This document shows, piece by piece, positions 1 through 10,994 of a stretch of 64,000 nucleotides of DNA (the stretch's first letter is position 1; each line of letters begins with the position of its first letter). The stretch spans positions 436,499,106 to 436,563,105 of the forward strand of contig NC_045428.1 of the NCBI RefSeq assembly GCF_902635505.1, read 5' to 3'. A program made the translations under genes and the position numbers. The notes beneath the pieces are model-generated. The model searched no databases. It saw only the letters and a program-made list of their open reading frames with translations, and had not been told where the DNA came from. This DNA is from Sarcophilus harrisii (lineage: Eukaryota > Chordata > Mammalia > Dasyuromorphia > Dasyuridae).

Positions 1-551
1 TTTTTGGATAGGGACTTTTTGGATAAATGGAACTTCCTAGCATGGGTATCAAATCAAGCTATCATTAGTCACTAAAGAATTAGCATAAAAAAATTTTATT
101 GGGTTACAGGTAACAGATGAGTTTGTTGGACTATGCCACTACTGAGGAATTGTAAAGATGTACTATGGACCTAAAGTTATATCAGCTACCTTTCAAATGC
201 TTGACTCTAGACTGACATTACATTTGAAGGGGCAGTGATAATTGTCATTGCTTAGCAGAAAATGGAAGAAGGATGAATTCAGCTACATAGAAGTGATAAA
301 GAAGTTCACGTGAATTCAAAGGGAGGGGGAAGATGGAAGATAAGAAGAAATGACATAGGAACCATGTGTTAATTACCTAGGGATAATAAATTACCTAGGG
401 ATAATAAATAATCAGAGGTATTCTAGTGAAAATAGGTAAAATTTGAAATTTAAAAGTAAATGGACATTAAAATACCATAATAACTAGAAAAGCTCAGCAA
501 TGCTAGCATTTAATCAATGAGTATATAGTTATTTTTGCAATGCAATATGTT
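1..551. other. intergenic, no gene seen
   Basis: AT-rich sequence with no recognisable repeat family and no credible coding potential. The only local structure is an 18-bp tandem duplication at 371-407, where AATTACCTAGGGATAATAA is repeated once with a one-base overlap. Confidence 0.5.
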
Positions 552-806
552 ATTCTGTTATTCTTCAGTCATGTCCGATCTTCACTACCCCATTTAGATA
601 TTCTTGGCAAAAACACTGACATGGTTAGCCATTTCCTTCTCTAGTTCTTTTCAGAGATGAGAAAACTGAGGCAAATAGGATTAAGTAACTTGCACTGAGT
701 CCCACAGCTAGTAAGTGTCTAAGATCAGATTCAGACTCAGGAAGCTGAATCTTCTCAACTCAAAGCCTGGCCCTCTAGCTACTGTACTATCTAGCTACCC
801 ATTATT
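552..806 (-). repeat. marsupial tRNA-derived SINE
   Basis: Antisense copy. It reads the usual complement landmarks in order: a 'catgtccgatcttcactacccc' type head remnant, 'cttggcaaa', 'gagatgagaaaactgaggcaa', 'cccacagctagtaagtgtc' and a terminal 'ctatctagctaccc' that is the complement of the SINE 5' head. Diverged. Confidence 0.8.
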
Positions 807-1394
807 GATTTTGATTCAATCGGTCCAATCGCTGCCTTGGATGCACCTTCTTTAAACAAGACTCACGGGGGCAGCCCTTAGTATTTCTGAGACTCTATTG
901 TGATAACTAGGGTCTTGATTCAGGGCAACCCTAGAGAAGGAGGCTATCAAATCCCAAATTTTAAGGGAACTAGTCAGTATTCCACTGGCCATGAAGACTG
1001 AGGTTTGGGAGATCCTGTTTATAGGTCTAAGAATTTCCCAGCAAACAACACTTTTAAGTTGAGGTCTCCACCCTAACTTTGAGGGTCGGTAAATGAAGAA
1101 AATACAGCAGCCACTACATATCTATAATGGCTAGATCCAGAAGAGAAAAAGGGAGGAGTGGGGGATAAAGGTCATTACTGGAGTGATCCTTTGTACACCC
1201 CTCATGACAAGAATGGGAAGGGAAGCACAGAGTTCTAGATAAAGGAACACCAGTATATGCCTATAATTGCTTCCTGGAAAAGAAGTCAAGGTGGCTGAAA
1301 AATAACAGCTTCTGCTAACTAATAGAAAAGCGTCTTTGCATATCAGAGTTTAAATATTCATTTAGGTTCACAACCTCAAAGTCACAACCTCTTC
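807..1394. other. intergenic, no gene seen
   Basis: No repeat family or coding sequence recognised. Confidence 0.4.
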
Positions 1395-1760
1395 AATTAC
1401 TTACTTGGACTCACCCCACTTATTCAATCTATTGGCAAATCTTGCCCTTTCTACCTTCACATATCTGTTGTATGCTCCTGTCTCTCTATTTACACAGCCG
1501 CCTTCCTGGTGCAAGCCCTCATCACTTAACAACTGGACTATTCCATTAACCTTCTGGCTGTTCCCCTGCCCCAAATTCTCTCAAGACTCCAGTTTATACT
1601 TCAATCAGCTGCCCAAATAACCTAAGCACAAGTCTCATCATATCATCTTTCCTCCATTTAAAATAAATTTCCATGACTCCTTATTGCCTCCAGAGTCAAA
1701 TATAAAATCCTCTATTTGACCCCTTATCTTTCCTGACACCTTATACCTTATTTTCTGTAT
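1395..1760 (+). repeat. L2/CR1-like LINE fragment
   Basis: Pyrimidine-rich text of the L2 3' ORF/UTR type, including the recurring segments for 'ccatgactccttattgcctccagagtcaaatataaaatcc'. The short open frame at 1405-1620 is a remnant of this, not a gene. Confidence 0.5.
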
Positions 1761-2154
1761 TTTCTGTACCTAAATACAGTACATATACCTATTTATATTT
1801 AAGCAAACCATATACTGACTTAGAAAAGCACATAACATCACCTGTGTTCTAGAGTATTTTTATTTGTCTTGTTAAATATTTCCCAATTACATTCTAATCT
1901 GGTTTGATGCATTAAGGAGTGTTGCGGGCCGGTGTGTGGATGACACAGACACTTCTGTTATATAATCAAGTGACAAAGGCTTTTTTACTGTTCTTTCCAC
2001 ACCACAGTGTATTTCCTGACACAGTGACTTTGGACTTTTCACTTTCTTTCTCCCATCCCTTTTCTTTTCTACCTCTTGGCTTTTCTAGGGGGTGGGAAGG
2101 TGGTCTTCCAAATCCCTGCAGGGGGCCTTTTCTGGTCTCTGCCATCACTCATGT
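1761..2154. other. intergenic, origin not recognised
   Basis: Polypyrimidine-rich stretch. The segment near 1918-1980, with a GGGCCGGTGTGTGG core, has the base composition of old LTR sequence but no LTR landmark is convincing. Confidence 0.3.
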
Positions 2155-2184
2155 CTTTCTTCTGAGATTACTTCCCATTTAGAC

Positions 2185-2218
<34 letters not shown>

Positions 2219-2475
2219 CATACATATATATATATATGTATACACACACATACACAAACACAGATATATATATATATATATACACACAAAAAAACCCCAC
2301 ACATATATAGATATAGATATATAGATATCATTTGCATCTGGTTGTTTGTATATTGTTTCCGCATTAGGATGTGTGCTAGTTGAGAGCAGGGACCACGTTT
2401 TGCCTCTTTGTATCTACAACACTTAACACAGAATTTGGCACTGTAACTTCATAAATTCTTCTTGACTAATTGATT
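2155..2475 (+). repeat. L2/L3 3' end split by a microsatellite
   Basis: Flanks match the ancient LINE 3' consensus: 'gagattacttcccatttagactc' before and 'tagttgagagcagggaccacg...aacacttaacacagaa' after. Between them, at about 2189-2331, the TGTA-rich part has grown into (TG)n, (TA)n and (CA)n runs. Overlapping open frames here only encode Cys/Val/Tyr/Ile repeats. Confidence 0.65.
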
Positions 2476-3124
2476 ATTAAGTAAGCTGTCTTTACCCTTT
2501 CACCATCTCCCAGTGAAGTGGAAAGAGAAAAAGGAATCTTATAATGGGCAATGTTATTTAAAAAAAAAAAAAAGACAAGGTCTTCAGCAGATCTGAATGA
2601 TGAATCAGAAAAGAGCTGAAATCTTCAAAAGCATAGGAAGGTGACAGCAATTTCTCTGCCAGGTTAGACCCACCTCCAGCCATAAACTGAAAGATAAGCA
2701 AGATTTCTCTGCCATCATTTTAGAAAAACTCACTATCCTTATCCAGTGTTGTACAGCCAAGTGAAAAATGGTGAACCAGGTGAGACCTCACCCGACACAG
2801 CAGCATACCTGTAAGAGTCTGCTACAATTCCTGGCTTTCTTTCCCTGTGGTCATTGTGGTAGAGCTTCTGATTTGGCATCCATTAGGAGGGGAATGGAGA
2901 TTTTCCCGAGGCAACCAATTCCATTTTCAAATAACTGTAAATCTTAGAAAGTTCTTCCTTTAGTTGACTCAAAATCATATATTTGTCATTCAGGCCTATT
3001 GGTCCTAATTCTGTCCCTTTGGATCCAGGAAGAATATGCCAGTTCATCTTCCATATAACTAGAATGGAACCATGTTTTTGTTGAAGGTTTTCCTCTCGAG
3101 CCAATTTCTGGTTCCTTTAAGCCA
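2476..3124. other. intergenic, no gene seen
   Basis: Contains a poly(A) run near 2560-2573 and nothing else that I recognise. Confidence 0.4.
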
Positions 3125-3372
3125 ACTTCATAGGTAGCTAGGCAATAATGGATAGTATTTGAACTTAGAGTTAGGAAGATCTGAGTCCAAATTTTACCTC
3201 ACAAACTTATTTAGCTGTATAATTCTTTTCAAATCACTTAAACTCATAGTTTCTTCATTTGTAAAATGATGAGAATAATAATAGTTCCTGTCTCCCAGGT
3301 TGTTATGAGGACCAAATGAAATAACATATATGATGCTCTTACATCACTATAGAAATACTGTCATCTTCATCA
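3125..3372 (+). repeat. MIR-type SINE
   Basis: Shows the MIR order: 'ggatagtatttgaactt', 'gaagatctgagtccaaat', 'aaatcacttaaact', 'tttcttcatttgtaaaatgatgagaataataat', 'gttgttatgaggaccaaatgaaata'. Confidence 0.75.
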
Positions 3373-3384
3373 TGAGATTCCTTA

Positions 3385-4265
3385 GTATTCTCATTTCCCT
3401 TCTTTGGATGTAATCTCTTTTTTTGTCAAAGTTCCTCCCTACATTGTCCTGAATTAGGCAAAATACTCTAAATGTTCTCTAATCAAGACAGACTTTGAGG
3501 AGGTCTTAACCTCTTTTGTTCTACACACTATATTTCTATTGATGTAGCATAAGATACCATGAGCTTTCTTGGCTGTCAAATCATCCTAATGACACAAATT
3601 GAATTTGCATTCTATTTAATGACTTTTCCATATGAGTTTACCCTCAATCTATCTGTAGTTATATAGCTGATTTATAAAAAAATTCCATTAATTTCTATTA
3701 AATTTGATTTATTATGTTTTCCTCATTATTTTGGCCTGACAGGAACTTTGTAGATCACAGTTGTCACATCCAGAATATCAACTCTGTTTCCCAGCATATA
3801 TCATTAACAAATTGAACTCTTAAGTTATCTACGTTTTTAGACCCCTGTGGTATATTACTAGTGACTGCAGTCCAGGATGATATTGATTCATTAGTCTATA
3901 TTTTTGGAATCAGGATATTCAGTCCACTACAAATCCACCTAATTATGCTATAATTCTACCCAAATCTCTTCATATTATTAATGAAGATAATGAGAAAACT
4001 TATGAAATAAGGTAACCCCTTGATGATACATGTGGAGGGAAAGGTCGGTCATTTCCCTGATCAACCAATTTAGTATACCTTGTCAAGAAGGAAAAGTAGA
4101 TTATTTTTCCAAGTATTTCTCAGTAAAGTCATAATAATTTGTGATGACAACCATTTCCTTTTGTAATTACTTCTTGGATCATACCTTTAACAGTCTGTTC
4201 TAGGAGTTTTTTAGGAGTTTGCATAAAGCTTATAGTTACAGAATCTACCCTCTTTTGTTTTTTGA
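3385..4265 (-). repeat. L3/CR1 LINE fragment
   Basis: Antisense amniote CR1/L3 sequence. Recognisable blocks include the homologues of 'catgagctttcttggctgtcaaatcatc', 'ctaattatgctataattctacccaaatctcttcat' and 'tcaaccaatttagtatacc', in the order expected for the complement of the element's 3' part. Very diverged, so old. Confidence 0.6.
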
Positions 4266-4349
4266 AAATCATATTTGTTCATGGCATTTACTTCCATTTA
4301 AATGGTCTCAAGTATATTCTGAAGATTATCTAAGGTCCTTTCTTGAGCT

Positions 4350-4822
4350 GAATTCAAAGCAGAGAGAGCAAATCCAATGGGTTGGCCACACTGTTTGAAT
4401 GCCAAACATACATTTACCTAAATGACTATTTTATGGAGAACTCATGCAAGGAAGGTGCTCATGTGGTGGTCAGAAGAAGTGATATATAATATACTCTCAG
4501 GGCCTCTCTGAAGAATTATGGAATCAATTGCATGATTTAGGAGATACCATAAAGGAATTTTCCAGAATGACTTGTTAGCATCAAAGAAGGCTTTGTGTTC
4601 TATGAACGAAACAGAATTTCAGTAGCTCAAAAGAATGTGAGGTGTAAACATTTAGAGAATCCACCCCAAATGTTCATATGGACTATTTATTTGTGTCTGG
4701 CCTAGGAAAGAGCATTCAAAGCTTTTATTGATCTGACCGGCCACAGTCAGACACACTGTATCTTGACTCCAACATACTAATGCTGTTTTTGTCTTCTTAG
4801 AGAAGGAAGGACAACAACCACC
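4350..4822 (+). repeat. LINE 3' terminus with zinc-finger-like tail
   Basis: Same family as the copy at 14300-14690. The reading here runs from 'gttggccacactgtttgaatgccaaac' to 'gaaggaaggacaacaacca'. Near 4715-4765 one frame gives residues R-A-F-K-A-F-I-D-L-T-G-H-S-Q-T-H, a decayed form of the C2H2-like tail (C-P-x-C-G-R-A-F-x-A-R-I-G-L-I-S-H-x-R-T-H) known at the C terminus of some non-LTR retrotransposon reverse transcriptases. Clade assignment (RTE-like or other) is uncertain. Stops and frame changes show a dead copy. Confidence 0.55.
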
Positions 4823-4905
4823 ACCTGCAATCTTTGCCATTCTAAGATTGCCCTTTTGAAACAGCTTCCTGGTTGGCTTTGTGGACTCCAATGCCCCCTT
4901 CTCTT

Positions 4906-4922
4906 TCATCCTACATACTTCT
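4906..4922. repeat. target-site duplication, left copy
   Basis: TCATCCTACATACTTCT; identical to 5801-5817. It bounds the antisense L1 between them. Confidence 0.9.
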
Positions 4923-5800
4923 TTTTTTGTTATTATTATAACTTTCTATTGACAGAACCCATAACTGGGTAATTTTTTTTACAACATTATCCCTTGCATT
5001 CACTTATGTTCTGATTTTTCCCTCCCCTCTCTCCATCCCCTCTCCCAGAAGGCAAGCAGTCTTATACATGTTAAATATGTTGTAGGATATCCTAGATACA
5101 ATATATGTGTGTGGAACCAAACAGTTCTCTTGTTGCACAGGGAGAATTGGATTCAGAAGGTAAAAACAACCTGGGAAGAAAAACAAAAATGCAAACAGTT
5201 TACATTCATTTCCCAGTGTTCCTTCTCTGGGTGTAGCTGACTCTGTCCATCGTTGATCAATTGGAATTGAGTTAGATCTTCTCTTTGTCAAAGAAATCCA
5301 CTTCCATCAGAATACATCCTCATACAGTATCGTTGTTGAAGTATATAATGATCTCCTGGTTTTGCTCATTTCACTCGGCATCAGTTCTTATAAGTCTCTC
5401 CAAGCCTCTCTGTATTCATCCTGCTGGTCATTTCTTACAGAACAATAATATTCCACAATATTCATATACCACAATTTACTCAACCATTCTCCAATTGATG
5501 GGCATCCATTATTCATGTTCCAGTTTCTAGCCACTACAAACAGGGCTGCCACAAACATTTTGGCACATACAGGTCCCATTCCCTTCTTTAGTATCTCCTT
5601 GGGGTATAAGCCCAGTAGTAACACTGCTGGATCAAAGGGTATGCACAGTTTGATAATTTTGGGGGCATTCCAGATTGCTCTCCAAAATGGTTGGATTCAT
5701 TCACAACTCCACCAACAATGCATCAGTGTCCCAGTTTTCCCGCATCCCCTCCAACATTCATCATTATTTTTTCCTGTCATCTTAGTCAGTCTGACAGGTA
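4923..5800 (-). mobile_element. 5'-truncated L1 (ORF2 C terminus and 3' UTR)
   Basis: On the minus strand the insert encodes the end of L1 ORF2, with L-G-L-Y-P-K-E-I-L-K-K, M-F-V-A-A-L-F-V-V-A-R and E-Y-Y-C-S-V-R-N-D-Q-Q-D. The purine-rich 3' UTR follows, then an A/T-rich tail seen as T-rich sequence at 4923-4945. It is bounded by a perfect 17-bp target duplication. The coding part resembles the L1 at 52654-54195, so the same family; the clean duplication implies a fairly recent insertion by target-primed reverse transcription. It lacks endonuclease and RT domains and cannot move itself. Confidence 0.9.
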
Positions 5801-5817
5801 TCATCCTACATACTTCT
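5801..5817. repeat. target-site duplication, right copy
   Basis: Perfect 17-bp match to 4906-4922. Confidence 0.9.
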
Positions 5818-6059
5818 GACAGGATTTATCTTCCTTGACCAATTTTTTCATTATTTTATTCCTTAGCTCAAAAAAGCCAGAATGGATTACTACTTTCCAT
5901 AACCAGTCTACACCTTTTTTTTTTGCCTTCCTTTCAACATCTTCACCTTGATTTTACCTCTCTAGACAAGATTCCTACCCATACTCGTACTTCTAATTTA
6001 GACAATCATAACAAATATAACAATAGAATTCAGTGATTTTAGATTTTCAAAGCATTTTA
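5818..6059. other. intergenic, no gene seen
   Basis: No feature recognised. Confidence 0.3.
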
Positions 6060-6350
6060 CAAGTACTATTTGAGAATCATCATCAAAATAACAATGATAC
6101 TTAGAATTTACTTAGCCCTATAAGATTGGCAAAGCACTTTACACATATTATTTCATTTGATCCTCATAACAAACTTATGATATACATAGATGCTATTATT
6201 ATCACTATTTTACAAATAAGGAGCCAGAGGCTATGAAGTGGCTTGCTCAGGATCATAAAGTTACTGAGTGTATAAGGCTAGCTTTGAACCCAGATCTCCC
6301 TGACATCTAGTCCAGTCTCTTATCTCTCTCCATTGTGCCAGCCATCTAGT
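6060..6350 (-). repeat. MIR/MON-type SINE
   Basis: Antisense MIR landmarks: 'caaagcactttacacatattatttcatttgatcctcataaca', 'gctattattatcactattttacaaataagga', 'ctttgaacccagatctccctgac', ending in the complement of the 5' head 'gtgccagccatctag'. Confidence 0.8.
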
Positions 6351-6489
6351 TTCTATTTTTGTCACATATTATTTTTATTATCAGCTCCAAGACTTTGTTC
6401 ATCCAATTCCTTCTACTTCGAATATTTTCCTTTTTCTCTCTTGTCCTTATATTTAAAGCCCAACAGGAAAGAAAAGCAATTTCTAAAAT

Positions 6490-6640
6490 TAGAGTACATA
6501 TATGTGTATATAATAAATGCATATACAGTCACATATGTGTATGAAAGCACATATGTGTGTATATGCATGTCTATGTATGTATACATATTATGCATGCACA
6601 TACATAGATTATATATTCAACTCAAAAATATGTATTAAGG
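6490..6640. repeat. TA/TG/CA-rich simple repeat
   Basis: Impure (TATG)n/(CATA)n sequence. It creates spurious open frames on both strands. Confidence 0.8.
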
Positions 6641-6726
6641 ATATATTATATTTATGATCATTGTTCTGTTAGGTTGCATTTTAACTCTTTTAAATTCAAC
6701 ATTGTAAAACCTTTAAAAAAAAATTT

Positions 6727-6872
6727 AAGGGCAGCTGGTGGTGCAGTAAATAGAGCACCAGCCCTGAAGGCAGGAGGACCTGAGCTCAAATCTGACCTCA
6801 GACATTTAACACTTCCTTGTGTGACCCTGGGCAAGTCACTAAACCCCAATTGCTTCAGCAAAGGGAGGAAAC
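6727..6872 (+). repeat. marsupial tRNA-derived SINE
   Basis: Well-preserved sense copy: GGCAGCTGGTGGTGCAGTAA head, 'agcaccagccctgaaggcaggaggacctgag', 'cttgtgtgaccctgggcaagtcac', 'caattgcttcagcaaa' tail. Confidence 0.9.
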
Positions 6873-6979
6873 AAAAGTTTAGACCTTCAGAAACTATGAT
6901 AAAACCATAAACCTTATTTGGAGCCACTCCTTTCCTCATATTTGAAAACACTGTTCTTTTCTTTTGTTTAATCATTCTC

Positions 6980-7080
6980 ATTCCATTTTAAGAACTTCTT
7001 AAGTGCTTACCATGTGCACTCTGCTAAGTACTGGCTAATACACTCCTGTTCTCAAGGAGTTTTCTTTCTTTCAAAAATTT
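6980..7080 (-). repeat. L3/MIR-family fragment
   Basis: Contains 'cttaagtgcttaccatgtgcactctgctaagtactgg...ctcctgttctcaaggag', a very common marsupial dispersed repeat segment. The assigned orientation is a guess. Confidence 0.4.
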
Positions 7081-7084
7081 TTAA

Positions 7085-7205
7085 AATTTATTTTTAACAT
7101 TTTTTAAAATTTGGGGTTCCAAAAATCTCTCCTTTCTCCTCTCCTTCCCTAATCAAGAAGGCATACAATATTAATTCAATTACGTATGTGAAGTCATATA
7201 AAATA
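7085..7205 (-). repeat. L1 3' UTR fragment
   Basis: Short antisense piece with the 'ctcctttctcctctccttccctaatcaagaaggcatacaat' and 'gtcatataaaatatattttcatat' blocks found in the complement of marsupial L1 3' regions; compare 48170-48400. Confidence 0.5.
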
Positions 7206-7214
7206 TATTTTCAT

Positions 7215-7455
7215 ATTGTTTAATCATTTTCAGTACAATTCAATTCTTCATGACCCCATTTGGGGTTTTCTTGGCAAACACACTGGAGTGGTTTGCCATT
7301 TTCTTCTCCAGGTCATTTTACAGATGAGGAAACTGAGGCAAACAAGCTTATGAAACTTGCCCAAGATTGCTAGTAAATGTCTGAGAGCAGATTTGAATTC
7401 AGATACTCCTGACTCCAGACCTGGCATAGTATCCCATTGTACCACCTAGTTACAT
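7215..7455 (-). repeat. marsupial tRNA-derived SINE
   Basis: Antisense copy with 'tcttcatgaccccatttggggttttcttggcaaa', 'cagatgaggaaactgaggcaaac', 'ctcctgactccagacctggc' and 'gtaccacctagtta'. Confidence 0.9.
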
Positions 7456-8179
7456 GAAATGGGTGTTCTACCCCTAATAAAAATGATTCTAGCTCCACCA
7501 AAAGCAAAGCTCTACTACAACACCATTATTGCCATTCGATATAATGATAAGACAACAGTAAATGTGTTTTTATTGTTTTAAGTCCAACACAATCTTCAAC
7601 ATGCACAAGCTGTTCAAAGATGCACTGAGTTAATAGAAAACAATTGTAGAAACCTTATTGCAGCTAAATGCATTAATAGTGATTCTTTAGAATTATCCCA
7701 TGGACTTCAAGAACTGAGCATCAAATAACTTTTATCTTTCCTAAGTAGAGTGTTCGAATGGAAAATGGTATTCATTTGCTTTGTCTGCTCCAGAGCTCCC
7801 ATGAGTCAGCCTATGTTGTATATGCTATCAGATGTCTTTGTCAATAGAATTCCCATGTCCTTTGTTGTGCATTTAAAGCTATGGGAAAGTATTTTAATAA
7901 AGAACAAAATGCATACTCATGCAACGCTGATTGATTGACTTCTAAAGCATTATAATTTAATTTAAAAGAATTTATATCAATCTGCTCACCCAAAATAGGA
8001 CAGAGCATCCCAATATCTAGATAATCAGCCAGCCTGGGATTCATTGGACTGACTCAGGCCACGTCCCTGAAAGTTATCAGGTATAGAAATGTTGGACCCC
8101 AAGTCACAAAGTAAGACCAGGGGCTGGAGATTCCTTCTAGAGACTTTCCTCTGTGGCTGAACTGTCTGGACCAAACTGG
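7456..8179. other. intergenic, no gene seen
   Basis: No coding sequence or repeat family recognised. Confidence 0.35.
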
Positions 8180-8671
8180 AACCATTTTTTCTTTCCATCT
8201 CAGGTACCTGGGACTTCAGAGGATAGGTAGGGGTTTGTGGATGGGAGAGCAGTATTTGGGAACACTATGAGCTGTTATGTGCCAGAACTTGAAATAAGGT
8301 ACTAAGTGGAACTGAGGAGACAGTAGTTAAATCTAGTTTAGCCTTGATTTAATCCTACAACAAATAATGGTTTCCTAGTGATGTAATGATTGCTGTATAC
8401 TCAGTGTGGGGCATATAAGCTAGGAACCTTAGCCAGGATTTATTCGGAGAGATTCAGAGGGCAGAGAAGGAGGCAGGAGCTCAAGCTCTCAGAACCAAGG
8501 AGAGAGGCAGGCCTCTAAGAAAGATAACTGGGTCCCAGGAAAGGAGACAAGGCTTTGAAGGAGAAAATAAAGGATTTGGACTTTAACTCCTGGCTACTCA
8601 TGTGGTGATTACTGAACTGAAACGAAGGCTGCTCCCAGAGACCCCAAGAAAACCGAAATAAAGAACATTAT
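8180..8671 (+). mobile_element. solo LTR of an endogenous retrovirus (family A)
   Basis: LTR-like order: promoter with TATA-like box at about 8409-8415, an A/G-rich R region, a poly(A) signal in 'gagaaaataaaggatttgg' near 8562, and a U5-like segment ending near 8671. No internal retroviral genes are adjacent, so it reads as a solo LTR. The left end is approximate. Fossil, moderately old. Confidence 0.6.
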
Positions 8672-8794
8672 AGTGAGCCAAACTGGGAGAATGACAACTT
8701 CCCACTGAGGTTTGAAGGTGTAGTTGGAAAGTCGTTTGGGGATTAGAGCTGTAAAAATCTCTGGGACAGTCAAAGATTAAGGTTGGGAACAAGG

Positions 8795-9025
8795 AGATTT
8801 GAGTTCACTTTCACTCTCAGTTCACTCTCAGACATTTATTAGCTGTGTCATCCTGGGCAAGCCACTTAATCTCTGTTTGTCTCTATTTTCTCATCTGCAA
8901 AATGAGGAAATTAATAGCACCTGCCTCCCAGAGTTATGAAGATCAAATGAAATAATTATTATAAAGAGTTTAGCACAGTGTCTGGCACATGATAAGCATT
9001 ATATAAATGTTAGCTATTGTTATTG
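8795..9025 (+). repeat. MIR-type SINE
   Basis: 'agctgtgtcatcctgggcaagccacttaatctc', 'ttttctcatctgcaaaatgaggaaattaatagcacctgcctcccag', 'tgtctggcacatgataagc'. A second MIR copy follows directly. Confidence 0.85.
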
Positions 9026-9054
9026 TCACATGATCAGGAACCTCCATTCTATAT

Positions 9055-9258
9055 AACTGTATTTGACTTGGAATCAGTCCAATTAGGTATTAATTCTAGT
9101 TCTGATATTTCCTATTAGTGTGAACTTGGACATTGATTAACCTGTTTCAGTTTTCTCATCTGTAAAATGGGAATAATGATATTTGGGCCACCTATCTCAA
9201 TGAAAAGTTGGGAGGGAAAATGCTTTGTAAGTACTTTAGAGCTCTATATATAAATGTC
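9055..9258 (+). repeat. MIR-type SINE
   Basis: 'tgaacttggacattgattaacctgtttcagttttctcatctgtaaaatgggaataatgat' then 'aatgctttgtaagtactttagagctctat'. Confidence 0.8.
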
Positions 9259-10345
9259 TATCTCTATGTGTATATACACATATTTGTTGTCTCTTCAGTT
9301 ATTATTAGTCCTTCCTTTCCTTATTTGAAGGAATTTCCTTCCTTTTATGAATCTTGGCTGAAAAAAACTTTTATTGCTTCTGATGATAATTTCACGTAAA
9401 TTTGGTAGAAGAGATTATTAATTTATTCAGATAAGATAAGCAATTATAGCATTAGAGATAGGAACCAGCCCAGCAATTTGAAGAAATTTCCCTTTAGTAC
9501 AATTTGGCAAATTTTCTTCACATTATATCCTTTGAGAGTTGTCTAGAGGTTAGATAGCCTGCCAGGCCTCAGACAGTCTGTTTCTGACACACCTCAAACC
9601 AAATTTTCCTGATTCCAAGATCATCTTTCTATCTATTACAGCACTAAGAGAAATAAATATGTTACCATAGAAATAAAAGATACTAAAGAAGTCTGATATA
9701 TTCATACAAACATGTCATACATTTGCTCTGTATGTCAGTCATTCTTTACTTTTAATTTGCAAAACTGAAATTCAGTTTTGTTTGTTTTAAGGGAATCATT
9801 CTAGTATAGTTTTCCTGTAGTTCTCCAGATGGCAAGAAGATGGAGTAAATAATCTCTTAAAATGTTTTTCTGATGCTAAAAAGTTTTTATCTTTGAGCAT
9901 TTCCTGTATCTCTACATAAAAAAAAAGTATTTGGCTCCATGTGCTTTTTTTTTTTTTTTTTAAGGACATATATATAGGACTGCTAGAGGAAACAGGACAG
10001 ACATAAATATACTGACTCTTTGTTGAAGATTTTGGTGATATAAAAAGCAGCTTTATATGAGCAGGGCACAAAACTATGTAAAGTTTTGTGCTATTAATAT
10101 AGAATTTAAAGTCCTTTATAAAAATTGTGAATTTTGACAATACACCGAGTATAAGTCTCTTAAACCACTGGTCTACAAAGTTCTCTATGTCCAGCTAGAG
10201 TTCTGGGCTGTTCTCTTTATTTAAATCTAGACTGAATCGGTGGCTGAAATTGTCACATCAATGGATCTGTGGTTTCCTTAATATGGATACTCCTGCCAAT
10301 GGTGCAGATTGTACTTCATCAACATCTTCTCAGCTTGTGCTACTC
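9259..10345. other. intergenic, little recognisable
   Basis: Holds a degenerate antisense MIR-like piece around 9530-9645 and a poly(T) run at about 9947-9961. The minus-strand open frame at 9796-10140 has no recognisable family and a low-complexity lysine run, so I do not call a gene. Confidence 0.35.
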
Positions 10346-10452
10346 TTATCTTCAATTCAATTCAACAAAAATTGATTAAGCACTAACTGAATGCAAAGTT
10401 CTAAGCTAGGTACTGAAGGCATTTAAAAGCCAAAAAAATACAGTCTCTACTT
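10346..10452 (+). repeat. L3/MON-type repeat, left part
   Basis: 'ttcaacaaaaattgattaagcactaactgaatgcaaagttctaagctagg' belongs to a very common marsupial repeat. Its continuation ('cttagggaatttacaacaacatgtatacaactg') is found after the LTR, so the LTR interrupted this copy. Confidence 0.55.
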
Positions 10453-10983
10453 TGTTGTATCACAGTTCTCTTTTAATTATCCTGACTCAGTTCCTCTAAT
10501 TGTCCTGACTCAGTTTCCCTAAAGTGTTCTGCTTCAGTTTCCTTAATTGTTCTGCCTCGATCCCCTTAGTTGCAAACCCCACCTCTGGTTCATGAAGACT
10601 AATATAACTCAGGGCTATTTGCTTTAAGGTTATAAATTGTCAATGTGTAAACTCAAAAAAGGGGAATGCAGACATTCTCTCTCTTGCCAGACACTTTCTT
10701 AATTCCCAGTTTGTAAGAATTTATGGTCCTACCCCCCAATCTGTCAGAACCGAATTGATGGTTTCTACCTGGAGATTCCCACTCACCAGAGTTTGGACTT
10801 CCCTCCCCTGCCTTGGTTTAGCTACTGTATATAAATATGTCATGGAGAATTCTTGGAGACAATGTCTCATTCAGCCTTGGGACCAAAGCATGGATCCATT
10901 TGGTCCCAGTAAATCTCTCCTTTTTAAATAAAATATTAAAAACTCTCTAACCTCTATCTTGCCTCAGTTTCTCCAGCATTACA
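10453..10983 (+). mobile_element. solo LTR of an endogenous retrovirus (family B)
   Basis: About 530 bp. The U3 part starts with four imperfect ~25-bp repeats of a CTGACTCAGTTTCC-type motif at 10470-10560. A TATA box lies in 'ctgtatataaatatg' near 10828-10840, a poly(A) signal AATAAA lies at about 10926-10931, and the end is a CA-terminated segment near 10983. There are no internal genes. It sits inside an older dispersed repeat. No target duplication could be identified. A different family from the LTR at 8180. Confidence 0.75.
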
Positions 10984-10994
10984 CTCTTAGGGAA

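Noticed and set aside
2092-2383. Overlapping open frames on both strands encoding Cys/Val/Tyr/Ile runs
   Set aside because: They are translations of (TG)n, (TA)n and (CA)n microsatellites; the same holds for frames at 6333-6638, 11541-11795 and 62979-63191.
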